Source: SZAS-103 sp036496805 (GTDB lineage: Bacteria; Pseudomonadota; Gammaproteobacteria; Xanthomonadales; Xanthomonadaceae). From it: 64,000 nucleotides of DNA. The DNA is taken from positions 62,001 to 126,000 of the forward strand of contig DASXKN010000029.1 of assembly GCA_036496805.1 (NCBI GenBank), in the 5' to 3' direction. Below, piece by piece: positions 8,781-16,729 of this stretch (position 1 is the stretch's first letter; each line of letters starts with the position of its first letter). The notes below the pieces were generated by a model. It searched no databases. It saw only the letters and a program-made list of their open reading frames with translations, and was not told the origin of the DNA. A program made the translations under genes and the position numbers.

Positions 8781-9958
8781 GCGCGCGCCCCCGCGTGCGG
8801 GTCCACGCGCTGGGCCGCATCTCGCCGCGCTGCTGCGTCGGCCGCCAGCAGCACCTCGATGCTCCCGGCGGGTTGGTGGTCGGCCGCCCCGAGGGTGCCT
8901 TCGATCACCGCCGGGATGTCGAGGAAGCCGATTTTTCCCTCGAGGAAGGCGGCCACCGCGACCTCGTTGGCCGCGTTGAGTGTCGCGCCGGCGGTGCCAC
9001 CAGTTCTGAGCGCGTCGTAGGCGAGGTCGAGGCAGGCGAAAGTGGCGCGATCCGGGGCCTGGAAGGTCAGCGATCCGATCCGGCCGAGATCCGGCGCTTC
9101 GACGCCCGAGGCGACGCGCTCGGGCCAGGCCAGCCCGCAGGCGAGGGTCGTGCGCATGTCGGGCCGGCCCATCTGCGCGATCACCGAACCGTCGACGTGC
9201 TCGACCATCGAATGGACGATGCTCTGCGGGTGCACGAGCACGTCGATGCGCTCGGCAGGCATGCCGAACAACCAGTGCGCTTCGATGACCTCCAGACCCT
9301 TGTTCATCAACGTCGCCGAATCGACCGAAATCTTGCGTCCCATCTTCCAGTTTGGATGATCGCAGGCCTGATCGGCAGTCGCGGCGGCCAGTTCGGCACG
9401 GCTGCGGTTCAGGAAGGGGCCGCCGGATGCGGTCAGCACAAGCCGGCTCACGCGCCCGGGATCGGCCCCCGATCCATGCAGGCACTGGAAGATGGCGTTG
9501 TGCTCGCTGTCGATCGGGATCACTTCGGCGCCATGCTCGCGGCAGGCGCGCATCAGCAGGTCGCCGGCCAGCACCACCGACTCCTTGTTCGCCAGAAGCA
9601 GGCGCTTGCCGGCGCGCGCGGCTGCGAGCGTGGAGTCCATCCCGGCCGCGCCGACGATCGCCGCGATCACGGTGTCGCAGTCCCCGCTGCCGGCGAGTGC
9701 GGCCAGTGCCTCGGCGCCCGCGTGCGGTTGCGTGTCCAACCCTGCGGTCGCGAGGCCGTCGCGCAACGCGGCGTAGTGCCTGGCCTGCGCGATCACCGCG
9801 TGGCGCGGGCGATGACGCCGGCAGAGCTCGATCAGCTCGTCCACCCGCGCGTGTGCACTGAGCACGGAAGCGGTGAATCGGTCCGGATGACGTGCGATCA
9901 CGTCGAGCGCCGAAGCGCCGATCGACCCGGTCGCGCCGAGCACGGCGACCCGCTTCAT
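8777..9958 (-). CDS. dxr: 1-deoxy-D-xylulose-5-phosphate reductoisomerase
   Basis: Dxr converts DXP to MEP with NADPH, the committed step of non-mevalonate isoprenoid synthesis. The 393-residue protein opens MKRVAVLGATGSIGASALDV, containing the GATGSIG dinucleotide-binding loop. It later has LLANKESVVLAGDLLM, IPIDSEHNAIFQCL and LTASGGPFLNRS, all family signatures with the metal ligands Asp and Glu in the second. ATLMNKGLEVIEAHWLFG is also present. It lies 40 bases after cdsA and overlaps rseP. Isoprenoid precursors feed UppS two genes upstream, so the operon couples carrier-lipid supply to envelope assembly. Confidence 0.97.
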   Translation of the reverse strand: MKRVAVLGATGSIGASALDVIARHPDRFTASVLSAHARVDELIELCRRHRPRHAVIAQARHYAALRDGLATAGLDTQPHAGAEALAALAGSGDCDTVIAAIVGAAGMDSTLAAARAGKRLLLANKESVVLAGDLLMRACREHGAEVIPIDSEHNAIFQCLHGSGADPGRVSRLVLTASGGPFLNRSRAELAAATADQACDHPNWKMGRKISVDSATLMNKGLEVIEAHWLFGMPAERIDVLVHPQSIVHSMVEHVDGSVIAQMGRPDMRTTLACGLAWPERVASGVEAPDLGRIGSLTFQAPDRATFACLDLAYDALRTGGTAGATLNAANEVAVAAFLEGKIGFLDIPAVIEGTLGAADHQPAGSIEVLLAADAAARRDAAQRVDPHAGARA

Positions 9959-9998
9959 CCCCGGACCTCGCCGCGGGCGTGGCTCTTCGGCATCGGGA

Positions 9999-10841
9999 TC
10001 AAAGTTCCAGCCAGCCTTTCGCGATCCACAACACCGGCAGCGCCGCCAGCAGGCTGTCGATGCGATCGAGCACGCCGCCGTGCCCGGGAATCAGGGTGCC
10101 CGAATCCTTCATTCCGGAATGGCGCTTCATCAGGCTCTCGAACAGGTCGCCGACCACGGATGCGACCACCGTCGCGAGGATGAGTTCAGCCATCGGGACC
10201 CATTGCGTCCCTTTCAGGCCGACCCACGGCGCGCAGGCCAGCCCCAGCGCCAGCGCGCCGGCCACGCCGCCCCACAGCCCCAGCCAGGTCTTGCCGGGGC
10301 TGATCTGCGGCGCGAGCTTGCGCTTGCCCCAGTGGCTGCCGAAGTAATAAGCGCAACTGTCGGCTGCCCAGACCATTGCCAGGCCGAGGAGGGCCCAATG
10401 CGGTCCCCTGGGATCGACGTGCGATGCGGTGGAGCTGCCGTAGTGCAGCAGCACGATGGCGCACCAGGCCGGGACGATCGCCAGCGTTCCTGCCGCGAGC
10501 TTGACCGCGCGCGACCACCAGCCGCCGCCGCGACCGAAGTCGGCGAACACCAGCCAGAGCACGGCGAACAGCCACCAGACGACGCCGACCAGCGCGACCG
10601 GGTTGAACAACGAAGGGAAGGCGCGAGCCCAGAGCAGGCCGGTCATCAGCCCGAGGTTCGCCAGCAGGTAGGCCGCACGCCAGGGGCGACCCTGGATGCC
10701 GACCAGCCGCGACCACTCCCACAGGCCGCCGAGGAACAGCGCAGCCGCGATCGCCGCCACGTAGGGCGTGGGCAGGAACAGCATCATCGCGACGACGGTC
10801 GGCGCCATGACGAGGGCGCTGGCTACGCGCTGCACGTTCAT
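9999..10841 (-). CDS. cdsA: Phosphatidate cytidylyltransferase
   Basis: CdsA makes CDP-diacylglycerol from CTP and phosphatidic acid at the inner membrane; all phospholipid head groups are attached from it. The 280-residue product starts MNVQRVASALVMAPTVVAMM and has about seven to eight hydrophobic segments. The C-terminal region SGMKDSGTLIPGHGGVLDRIDS is the PROSITE-type family signature with its invariant acidic residues. The ATG at 10841 overlaps the uppS TGA by four bases (ATGA). Upstream codons in the same frame are uppS read out of frame. Length is near E. coli CdsA (285). Confidence 0.95.
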   Translation of the reverse strand: MNVQRVASALVMAPTVVAMMLFLPTPYVAAIAAALFLGGLWEWSRLVGIQGRPWRAAYLLANLGLMTGLLWARAFPSLFNPVALVGVVWWLFAVLWLVFADFGRGGGWWSRAVKLAAGTLAIVPAWCAIVLLHYGSSTASHVDPRGPHWALLGLAMVWAADSCAYYFGSHWGKRKLAPQISPGKTWLGLWGGVAGALALGLACAPWVGLKGTQWVPMAELILATVVASVVGDLFESLMKRHSGMKDSGTLIPGHGGVLDRIDSLLAALPVLWIAKGWLEL

Positions 10842-11623
10842 CCGGCGGCTTCCTGTCGGTTGCGTTGCGCGCTGGTGAGCCCGAAGCGGCGCTCGCGCGC
10901 GGCGAAATCCGCGAGCGCGCGTTGCAGCTCGACCTCGTCGAGATCGGGCCACAGCATGTCGGTGAACCAGAGCTCGGTATAGGCCATCTGCCAGAGCAGG
11001 AAATTGCTGATGCGGCGATCGCCGCCGGTGCGGATGAACAGGTCGGGCTCCGGCAGTTCGGCCAGGCCAAGCTGCGCGCCGAAAGTCGCTTCCTCGATCG
11101 CGGCCGGATCGAGCCTGCCGTCGGCCGCGTCGCGAGCGAGCCGGCGACAGGCCTGCACGATGTCCCAGCGACCGCCGTAACTGATCGCGATGGTCAGGTT
11201 GAGCGAGGTGTTGCCGGCGGTGCGGTGCTCGGCATTGTCCATGCGCTTGCGGATCGCGGTCGACAGGTCGGCGCGTTCGCCGATGAAGCGCAGGCGCACG
11301 CCGTGGCCGTGCAGTTCGTCGACCTCGCGGTCGAGCGAGCGCAGGAACAGGCTCATCAGCGAGCCGACCTCTTCCTTGGGCCGCTTCCAGTTCTCGCTGG
11401 AGAAGGCGAACAAGGTCAGCGAACCGATGTGCCGCTCCAGGCAGAAACGCACGCACAGGCGCACCGTCTTCGCACCGGCGCGATGGCCGAAGGTGCGCGG
11501 GCGGCCGCGCCGCTGCGCCCAGCGGCCGTTGCCGTCCATCACCATCGCGATGTGGCGCGGCTTGCGCTGGTCGGAATCGCCCGCTGCGTCGGACGAGGCG
11601 GGGCTGGGGCTGGGTGGCGTCAT
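10838..11623 (-). CDS. uppS: Undecaprenyl diphosphate synthase (cis-prenyltransferase)
   Basis: UppS condenses eight isopentenyl diphosphates onto farnesyl diphosphate to make C55-PP, the carrier lipid of peptidoglycan and O-antigen. The 261-residue protein has a short, poorly conserved Pro/Ser-rich N-terminus. HIAMVMDGNGRWAQRRG follows, with catalytic Asp30. FAFSSENWKRP and PDLFIRTGGDRRISNFLLWQ (IPP-binding) come next, and YTELWFTDMLWPDLDE closes the fold. The ATG at 11623 lies 23 bases after frr. An upstream continuation of the frame is frr in another frame and was dropped. Confidence 0.96.
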   Translation of the reverse strand: MTPPSPSPASSDAAGDSDQRKPRHIAMVMDGNGRWAQRRGRPRTFGHRAGAKTVRLCVRFCLERHIGSLTLFAFSSENWKRPKEEVGSLMSLFLRSLDREVDELHGHGVRLRFIGERADLSTAIRKRMDNAEHRTAGNTSLNLTIAISYGGRWDIVQACRRLARDAADGRLDPAAIEEATFGAQLGLAELPEPDLFIRTGGDRRISNFLLWQMAYTELWFTDMLWPDLDEVELQRALADFAARERRFGLTSAQRNRQEAAG

Positions 11624-11646
11624 CGGACAGGATCGGTCGGCGAGGT

Positions 11647-12204
11647 TCAGATCGCCAGCAATTCCTGTTCCTTGGCCTTGACCACGTCGTCGACGTCCTT
11701 GATCGCCTTGTCGGTGATCTTCTGGATATCGTCCCCGGCGCGCGATTCCTCGTCCTCGGTGATCTCCTTTTCCTTCAGCAGCTCCTTGACCTGGTGCATC
11801 GCATCGCGGCGCACGTTGCGCACGGCGACCTTGGCGTTCTCGCCCTCGTGTGCGACGTGCTTGCCCAGCTCGCGGCGGCGTTCCTCGGTCAGGGCCGGGA
11901 GGTTGATGCGGATGACGGTGCCGGCGGTGTTCGGGGTCAGCCCGAGGTCGGAGGCGAGGATCGCCTTCTCGACCGCGCCGACCATCCCCTTCTCCCACGG
12001 GGTGATCGTGAGCGTGCGCGCGTCGGTGACGGCGACGTTGGCGACCTGGGTCAGCGGGGTGTCGTTGCCGTAGTAGCTCACCTTGAGGTGGTCGACGAGC
12101 GCGGAACTGGCGCGGCCGGTGCGCAACTTGGTCAGGTCGTGGCGCAGCACTTCCACGCATTTGTGCATGCGCGTCTGCGCGTCCTTCTTGATCTCGTTGA
12201 GCAT
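11647..12204 (-). CDS. frr: Ribosome recycling factor
   Basis: RRF splits post-termination ribosomes together with EF-G. The 185-residue product has exactly the size of the family. It shows the long three-helix-bundle pattern (MLNEIKKDAQTRMHKCVEVL; LRTGRASSALVDHLKVSYYG), the NLPALTEERRRELGKHV segment and a helical C-terminus. It follows pyrH after 142 bases and has a consensus -10 box 31 bases upstream of its ATG (see the promoter entry). It therefore probably heads the frr-uppS-cdsA-dxr-rseP-bamA series, even if some read-through from pyrH occurs. Confidence 0.97.
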   Translation of the reverse strand: MLNEIKKDAQTRMHKCVEVLRHDLTKLRTGRASSALVDHLKVSYYGNDTPLTQVANVAVTDARTLTITPWEKGMVGAVEKAILASDLGLTPNTAGTVIRINLPALTEERRRELGKHVAHEGENAKVAVRNVRRDAMHQVKELLKEKEITEDEESRAGDDIQKITDKAIKDVDDVVKAKEQELLAI

Positions 12205-12234
12205 GGGGCGGCTCCGTGCGGCGGCGAACGGCCG

Positions 12235-12263
12235 ATTATACGGGACAAGGCGTGGCTGGACAG
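12235..12263 (-). promoter_or_regulatory. Probable sigma-70 promoter of frr
   Basis: On the minus strand a perfect TATAAT lies at 12240-12235. A weak -35 candidate (CTGTCC, 12263-12258) sits 17 bases further upstream. Predicted transcription would begin about 25 bases before the frr ATG. The -10 is convincing; the -35 matches only about half of the consensus. Confidence 0.55.
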
Positions 12264-12346
12264 GGCGCGCAGCGATGCCGGACCAGCTCGTTCAGTCCCG
12301 GCGGGCCTGGGAACCCGGCAACGCCGACTCCCGCCCGGGATCTTCC

Positions 12347-13093
12347 TCAGCCCTTCGTGCGATGCACCAGCGTGCCGACCGTTTCGCCCTGGAGGATGCG
12401 CATCAGGTTGCCGGCGCGGGTCATGTCGTAGATGCGCAGCGGCATGTCGTGGTCGCGGCACAGCGCGATCGCGGCGGTGTCCATTACCTGCAGGTTGCGG
12501 GCGATCACTTCCTCGTAGCCGAGCTGGTCGTAACGCACCGCGTCGGCATTCTTCTTCGGGTCCTTGTCGTAGACGCCATCGACCTTGGTCGCCTTGAGCA
12601 GCAGGTCGGCGCCGAGCTCGACCGCGCGCAATGCGGCCGCCGAGTCGGTGGTGAAGAAGGGATTGCCGGTGCCGGCGGCGAAGATCACGATCCGGCCCTT
12701 CTCGAGGTGGCGGATGGCGCGGCGGCGGATGAAGTCCTCGCAGACCTCGTTGATCTTCAGCGCGCTCATCACCCGGACCTTGGAGCCGAGCTTCTCGAGC
12801 GAGTCCTGCATCGCCAGCGCGTTCATCACCGTGGCGAGCATGCCCATGTGGTCGCCGGTCACCCGGTCCATGCCGCCGGCGGCCAGTCCGGCGCCGCGGA
12901 AGATGTTGCCGCCGCCGATCACCAGGCCGACCTCGACGCCGGCCTGCTGGGCCTCGATGATCTCGCGCGCCAGCCGCCCGATGACCTCCGGGTCGATGCC
13001 GTAATCCTCGCGCCCCATCAAGGCCTCGCCCGAGAGCTTGAGCAGGATGCGGCGAAACTGCGGCTTCAGTCCGGTGGTGATCGGTGCGGTCAT
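12347..13093 (-). CDS. pyrH: UMP kinase
   Basis: PyrH phosphorylates UMP to UDP and belongs to the amino-acid-kinase fold (a hexamer, unrelated to eukaryotic UMP/CMP kinase). The 248-residue product has RRILLKLSGEALMG at the N-terminus. GLVIGGGNIFRGAGLA (phosphate-binding glycine loop) is followed by DRVTGDHMGMLATVMNALA. FAAGTGNPFFTTDSAAALRA, another family landmark, lies further on, and the C-terminus is YDMTRAGNLMRILQGE. Length fits E. coli (241) with a few extra N-terminal residues; a start slightly further in cannot be excluded. It precedes frr, as in most bacteria. Confidence 0.96.
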   Translation of the reverse strand: MTAPITTGLKPQFRRILLKLSGEALMGREDYGIDPEVIGRLAREIIEAQQAGVEVGLVIGGGNIFRGAGLAAGGMDRVTGDHMGMLATVMNALAMQDSLEKLGSKVRVMSALKINEVCEDFIRRRAIRHLEKGRIVIFAAGTGNPFFTTDSAAALRAVELGADLLLKATKVDGVYDKDPKKNADAVRYDQLGYEEVIARNLQVMDTAAIALCRDHDMPLRIYDMTRAGNLMRILQGETVGTLVHRTKG

Positions 13094-13123
13094 GCGGGGC
13101 CTCGCGAGTGGGCAAACAGCGGA

Positions 13124-13129
13124 ATTCTA
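13124..13129 (-). promoter_or_regulatory. Possible pyrH promoter -10 box
   Basis: TAGAAT on the minus strand lies 30 bases upstream of the pyrH ATG, the same spacing seen for the frr -10 box. I see no convincing -35 at the right distance, so this is a weak call. Confidence 0.35.
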
Positions 13130-13190
13130 GCCGTTTGCGCCCGCGAAGGGCGACCTCAACGTGTCGGCGGAAGCGCGAAGGCCGCCGGAG

Positions 13191-14138
13191 TTACTCGAAT
13201 TTGACCTGGTGCTCGGGCGCCGCGAAGCCGACCGTGATCGCACCTTCGCCGATGTTCACCATGCCGGTCAGGCCCATCACCGTTTCGCCGAGCTGCACGC
13301 CTTGCTCCTCGCAGGCGCGAGCGAGCACGTCGTAGCCGGGCAGGGCGCGCATGGTGTCGAGCTCGCCGCCATAGCTGATGTTGACGTAGGGCGCCAGCAG
13401 GCCTTTCTTGACGCGATCGGCGGTGTAGGTCAGCAGCATCCGCGCGGCGTTTTCGAAGCCCTTGGCCTTGCCGACCGCGGCGGTGTCGTTGCGGTAGGCG
13501 CGCAGGATCGGCTTGATGTCGAGCAGGGTGCCGAGGGTCGCCTTCATCCAGGTCACGCTGCGGTCGCCGCGCTTCATGGCGCGGGCGCGCAGGTACTTCA
13601 CGTCGCGCACCACCGCCATGCCGGAGGTGTTCTTGGCCAGTTCCGAGAGGCGGTCGTAGATCGGGTTGTACTCCATGCCCGCCTCGATCATGCGCACGCC
13701 CTCGAGCACGGTGATCGCCTGGCCGGCGAACAGGGTCTGGCTGTCGATCACGCGCATCTGGAAGATGCCCTTGAGGCCGGCGTCCTTGCGGATGGGATGG
13801 TAGTAGCGAAGGATCTCGCGGCTGGCCATCACGGTGTTCTCGTAGACCGGGCTGCGCGACGACATGATGCACATGCAGAACACGAAGTCGTAGTCGATCA
13901 CGAGCTTGCTCAGGAACAACTCGCGGATCTGCTCGACCGTGAAGGGCGTCGATTCGGCGCCGTGGCCCTTCTCGCCCAGGTGCTCGCGGTAGAAGCGCAG
14001 GCTCTCGGTCGCGTTGCGCTCGTCGGTGAACACGGCGCTGCCCATGTGCACCTTGATCGGTTCGAGGATCACCTTGTGCGCATCGAGCCACTCGCGCGAC
14101 AGGTCGCAGGTCGAATCCACCACCATTCCGATACGCAT
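13191..14138 (-). CDS. DegV family protein (fatty-acid-binding fold)
   Basis: The 315-residue product starts MRIGMVVDSTCDLSREWLD, matching the DegV family opening (VDS.CDL). SYGGELDTMRALPGYD, MGLTGMVNIGEGAITVGF and a central threonine/serine-rich ESTPFTVEQIRELF region also agree. Characterised members (FakB type) bind a fatty acid and present it to the kinase FakA; no fakA partner is seen nearby, so the role here is unknown. It is transcribed in the same direction as tsf but lies beyond the tsf terminator, and it precedes pyrH by 97 bases. A good GGGGGAG ribosome-binding site precedes the ATG. Confidence 0.85.
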   Translation of the reverse strand: MRIGMVVDSTCDLSREWLDAHKVILEPIKVHMGSAVFTDERNATESLRFYREHLGEKGHGAESTPFTVEQIRELFLSKLVIDYDFVFCMCIMSSRSPVYENTVMASREILRYYHPIRKDAGLKGIFQMRVIDSQTLFAGQAITVLEGVRMIEAGMEYNPIYDRLSELAKNTSGMAVVRDVKYLRARAMKRGDRSVTWMKATLGTLLDIKPILRAYRNDTAAVGKAKGFENAARMLLTYTADRVKKGLLAPYVNISYGGELDTMRALPGYDVLARACEEQGVQLGETVMGLTGMVNIGEGAITVGFAAPEHQVKFE

Positions 14139-14271
14139 GTCGTCTCCCCCTGATGCCGTCCGCTATCGCGAATGGCTGGTCAACGCTGGCCGGACTTCAT
14201 AGAGCCGGAGTATTCATTTCACGAAAGGAGGGCTTTGTCCAGTGTGCAAAAGCCCGGTCCGTGACCCGGGT

Positions 14272-14306
14272 CAACAAAAAAGGCCGCGGGGTTGCCCGCG
14301 GCCTTT
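14272..14306 (-). terminator. Intrinsic terminator of the rpsB-tsf unit
   Basis: A perfect stem (GGCCGCGGG pairing with CCCGCGGCC, extended by A-T pairs, loop GTTG) lies at 14279-14306. Read on the minus strand it is followed by six T residues, so it ends transcription coming from tsf, about 190 bases past its stop codon. The 353-base gap between DegV and tsf holds this terminator and the palindromic repeat at 14402-14477, and nothing else I recognise. Confidence 0.85.
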
Positions 14307-14401
14307 CGTGTTGCATTGCAGCGATTTTATCAGGCGTGTCTCGTGGACCGATGCTTTTTGCCCTTGCTCGTCATTGACCAGCTTCGCTGTTGAGGAGTCC
14401 C

Positions 14402-14477
14402 TCCGCGAAGGCGGGAATCGAGTGCCTGTCGGATGCGACAGAATTCAAAGTCGCTGGATCCCCGCCTTCGCGGGGAT
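14402..14477. repeat. REP-like palindromic repeat, inverted pair
   Basis: Two inverted arms flank a 38-base centre: CGCGAAGGCGGGAAT at 14404-14418 and ATCCCCGCCTTCGCGGGG at 14458-14475. The right arm is itself a perfect 7-bp hairpin (14459-14476). The unit, with AAAGTCGCTGGATC beside it, resembles the common dispersed CCCGCGAAGGCGGG-type repeats of Xanthomonadaceae and other proteobacteria (recognition from memory). It ends 15 bases after the tsf stop. Confidence 0.7.
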
Positions 14478-14491
14478 GACGAGCAGGGAAC

Positions 14492-15364
14492 TCAAGCCAG
14501 GCCGGCCTGCTTCATCACCTCGGCCGCGAAATCCTCTTCCTTCTTCTCGACGCCTTCGCCCACGGCCAGGCGCTGGAAGCCCAGCACCTGCGCGCCGGCC
14601 TTCTTCAGCACGGCCTCGACGGTCATGTTGGTGTCGAGCACGTAGGGCTGGCCGGTCAGGCACATCTCGGAGACGGCCTTGTTGACCTTGCCGCCGATCA
14701 TCTTCTCGAGGATCTCGGCCGGCTTGCCCGAGTCCTTCACCTGCGCCAATGCGATGTCCTTCTCCTTCTGCACGAGCTCGGCCGGGACCTTGTCCGGGGA
14801 GACGTACGGCGGGTTCATCGCCGCCACGTGCATCGCCAGGCCACGCGCCAGCTCGGCGTCGCCGCCCTTGAGCTCGACCAGCACGCCGATCCGGCCGCCG
14901 TGCACGTAGGCGCCGACGGTGTTGGCGCTGTCGATGCGCGCCATGCGGCGCACCTGGATGTTCTCGCCGATCTTGGCGACCAGCCACGAGCGGCCTTCCT
15001 CGACGGTGTTGCCGTAGGAGGTCTTGGCGGTCTTGAGTTCCTCGACGTCCTTGGCGCCGCTGGACAGCGCGGTGCTGGCGACGACCTCGGCGAAGGCGAT
15101 GAAGTTGGCGTCCTTGGCGACGAAGTCGGTCTCGGAATTGATCTCGACCAGCACGGCCTTGCCGCCGTCCTGGGCGAGCACGATGCGACCCTCGGCGGCC
15201 ACGCGGCCGGCCTTCTTGTCGGCCTTGGCGAGACCGGTCACGCGCAGGTGCTCCATCGCCGCTTCGATGTCGCCGCCCTTCTCGGACAGCGCCTTCTTGC
15301 ACTCCATCATGCCGGCGCCGGAGCGCTCGCGCAGTTCCTTCACCAGGCTGGCGGTGATTTCCAT
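14492..15364 (-). CDS. tsf: Elongation factor Ts
   Basis: EF-Ts is the nucleotide-exchange factor of EF-Tu. The 290-residue product has the UBA-like N-terminal domain MEITASLVKELRERSGAGMM. It contains the TDFVAKDANF motif (NSETDFVAKD) that contacts EF-Tu, and two core subdomains. Length is close to E. coli (283). It follows rpsB after 211 bases in the standard rpsB-tsf unit and is closed by an intrinsic terminator at 14272-14306. Confidence 0.97.
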   Translation of the reverse strand: MEITASLVKELRERSGAGMMECKKALSEKGGDIEAAMEHLRVTGLAKADKKAGRVAAEGRIVLAQDGGKAVLVEINSETDFVAKDANFIAFAEVVASTALSSGAKDVEELKTAKTSYGNTVEEGRSWLVAKIGENIQVRRMARIDSANTVGAYVHGGRIGVLVELKGGDAELARGLAMHVAAMNPPYVSPDKVPAELVQKEKDIALAQVKDSGKPAEILEKMIGGKVNKAVSEMCLTGQPYVLDTNMTVEAVLKKAGAQVLGFQRLAVGEGVEKKEEDFAAEVMKQAGLA

Positions 15365-15488
15365 GGTTCTACCTCTGAATGGTTGGGACGGGCGCGGGCG
15401 CGCACGTCGGAAAGTGGTCGTGTGAACAGGTTCGGCTGATTCAGGAAATGGGGCTTGCGCGGCCTTCTTTCAATCGCCGTACCGGGTG

Positions 15489-15513
15489 GCCGCGACGCGG
15501 CGTGCGTCGCGGC
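15489..15513 (-). other. Strong hairpin in the rpsB-tsf spacer
   Basis: A perfect 10-bp GC stem (GCCGCGACGC with GCGTCGCGGC, 5-base loop) lies between rpsB and tsf. There is no U-tract on either strand, so it is not a canonical terminator. It could act as an mRNA end/processing structure or partial attenuator between the two genes. In E. coli the same spacer is reported to contain a transcription attenuator; equivalence here is inference. Confidence 0.45.
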
Positions 15514-15575
15514 GTACCCGTCGGCGTCGTTGCGGCGAAGCAGGATCGCTCCGCCGCATGACGCCGTGGTTGCGC

Positions 15576-16475
15576 TTACTCGGGCTTGTCGGCCTGCGGA
15601 CGGCGCGGGCCGCCCGGACCGCCCGGGCGCGCCTTGTTCGGCGGACGACGGTCGCCGCGATCGTTGCGGCCGCGGTCGCTGGTCGGGCGACGATCGTCCG
15701 CGCCGGCGCGCTTCTTCTTGTCCTCGCCGGCCACCGGGTTGCCGTCGGCGTCGAGTTCGACGAACTCGTCGTCCTGGCGGCCCACGATCGGCGAAGCGGC
15801 CTTGCCTTCCAGCACCGCGTCGGCGGCGGCGCGCGCGTACAGCTGCACGGCGCGGATGGCGTCGTCGTTGCCCGGGATCGCATAGTCGACCAGCGCCGGA
15901 TCGTAGTTGGTGTCGACCACCGCGACGACCGGGATGCCGAGCTTCTTGGCTTCCTTGACCGCAATGTCCTCGTGGCCGATGTCGATCACGAACAGCGCGT
16001 CGGGCAGGCGGTCGAGGCCCTTGATGCCGCCCAGCGACGCGTCGAGCTTGTCGCGCTCGCGGCGCAGGGTCAGCACCTCGTGCTTCACGAGCTTCTCGAA
16101 GGTGCCGTCGGTCTCGGCCGACTCCAGCTCCTTCAGGCGCGACACCGACTGCTTCACGGTGCGGAAATTGGTGAGCGTGCCGCCGAGCCAGCGCTGGGTC
16201 ATGTAGGGCATGCCGCAGCGGGTGGCTTCTTCCTTCACGGAGTCGCGCGCCGAACGCTTGGTGCCGACGAACAGGATCTGGCCGCGCTTCTGCGCGATCG
16301 CCGACAGGAAGTTCATCGCGTCGGTGAACAGCGGGACGGTCTTCTCGAGGTTGATGATGTGGATCTTGCCGCGGGCGCCGAAGATGTACGGAGCCATCTT
16401 GGGGTTCCAGTAACGGGTCTGGTGGCCGAAGTGAACGCCGGCTTCCAGCATCTGGCGCATGGTGACCTGGGGCAT
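15576..16475 (-). CDS. rpsB: 30S ribosomal protein S2 with extended C-terminal tail
   Basis: S2 sits at the head-platform junction of the 30S subunit and helps recruit S1. The first ~235 residues are typical (MPQVTMRQMLEAGVHFGHQTRYWNPKM; IIFVGTKR-type segment; RWLGGTLTNF; DALFVIDIGHE; DTNYDP; IPGNDDAIRAV). The protein is 299 residues against 241 in E. coli. The surplus is a C-terminal tail (about 238-299) made almost only of Asp, Arg, Gly, Pro and Lys, which is presumably disordered. The start is the ATG at 16475, preceded by a long leader from the promoter at 16665-16693. Operon partner: tsf. Confidence 0.97.
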   Translation of the reverse strand: MPQVTMRQMLEAGVHFGHQTRYWNPKMAPYIFGARGKIHIINLEKTVPLFTDAMNFLSAIAQKRGQILFVGTKRSARDSVKEEATRCGMPYMTQRWLGGTLTNFRTVKQSVSRLKELESAETDGTFEKLVKHEVLTLRRERDKLDASLGGIKGLDRLPDALFVIDIGHEDIAVKEAKKLGIPVVAVVDTNYDPALVDYAIPGNDDAIRAVQLYARAAADAVLEGKAASPIVGRQDDEFVELDADGNPVAGEDKKKRAGADDRRPTSDRGRNDRGDRRPPNKARPGGPGGPRRPQADKPE

Positions 16476-16664
16476 TGCTGATTTCCTTTGCGATATGGAA
16501 CCGGCCGCATCGTGGGCGGCTTGGTGGTTCCGGGGTTGGGCTTCCGCAGGTCCCGCGGCAACGACCTTCTCGCGAAGGACCCCGGTGCCGGTTCACGACC
16601 TGCGTGTGGATTCGCCGATGACGCACGGCGTGGGCGGGATTGCGGACGGCCACAAAGCCGGCGA

Positions 16665-16693
16665 ATGATACAGGCCCTCCCGGGCGCAGGCAA
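16665..16693 (-). promoter_or_regulatory. Sigma-70 promoter of rpsB-tsf
   Basis: On the minus strand TTGCCT (16693-16688) is separated by exactly 17 bases from TATCAT (16670-16665). Transcription would start near 16658 and leave a GC-rich leader of about 180 bases before rpsB. A leader of this size fits the S2-autoregulated rpsB leaders known in gammaproteobacteria; the regulation itself is inferred. The 254-base gap 16476-16729 contains only this promoter and leader. Confidence 0.7.
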
Positions 16694-16729
16694 CCGCGCC
16701 GCCGCCGATCCGGCCGGCGCTTCGCCAGC

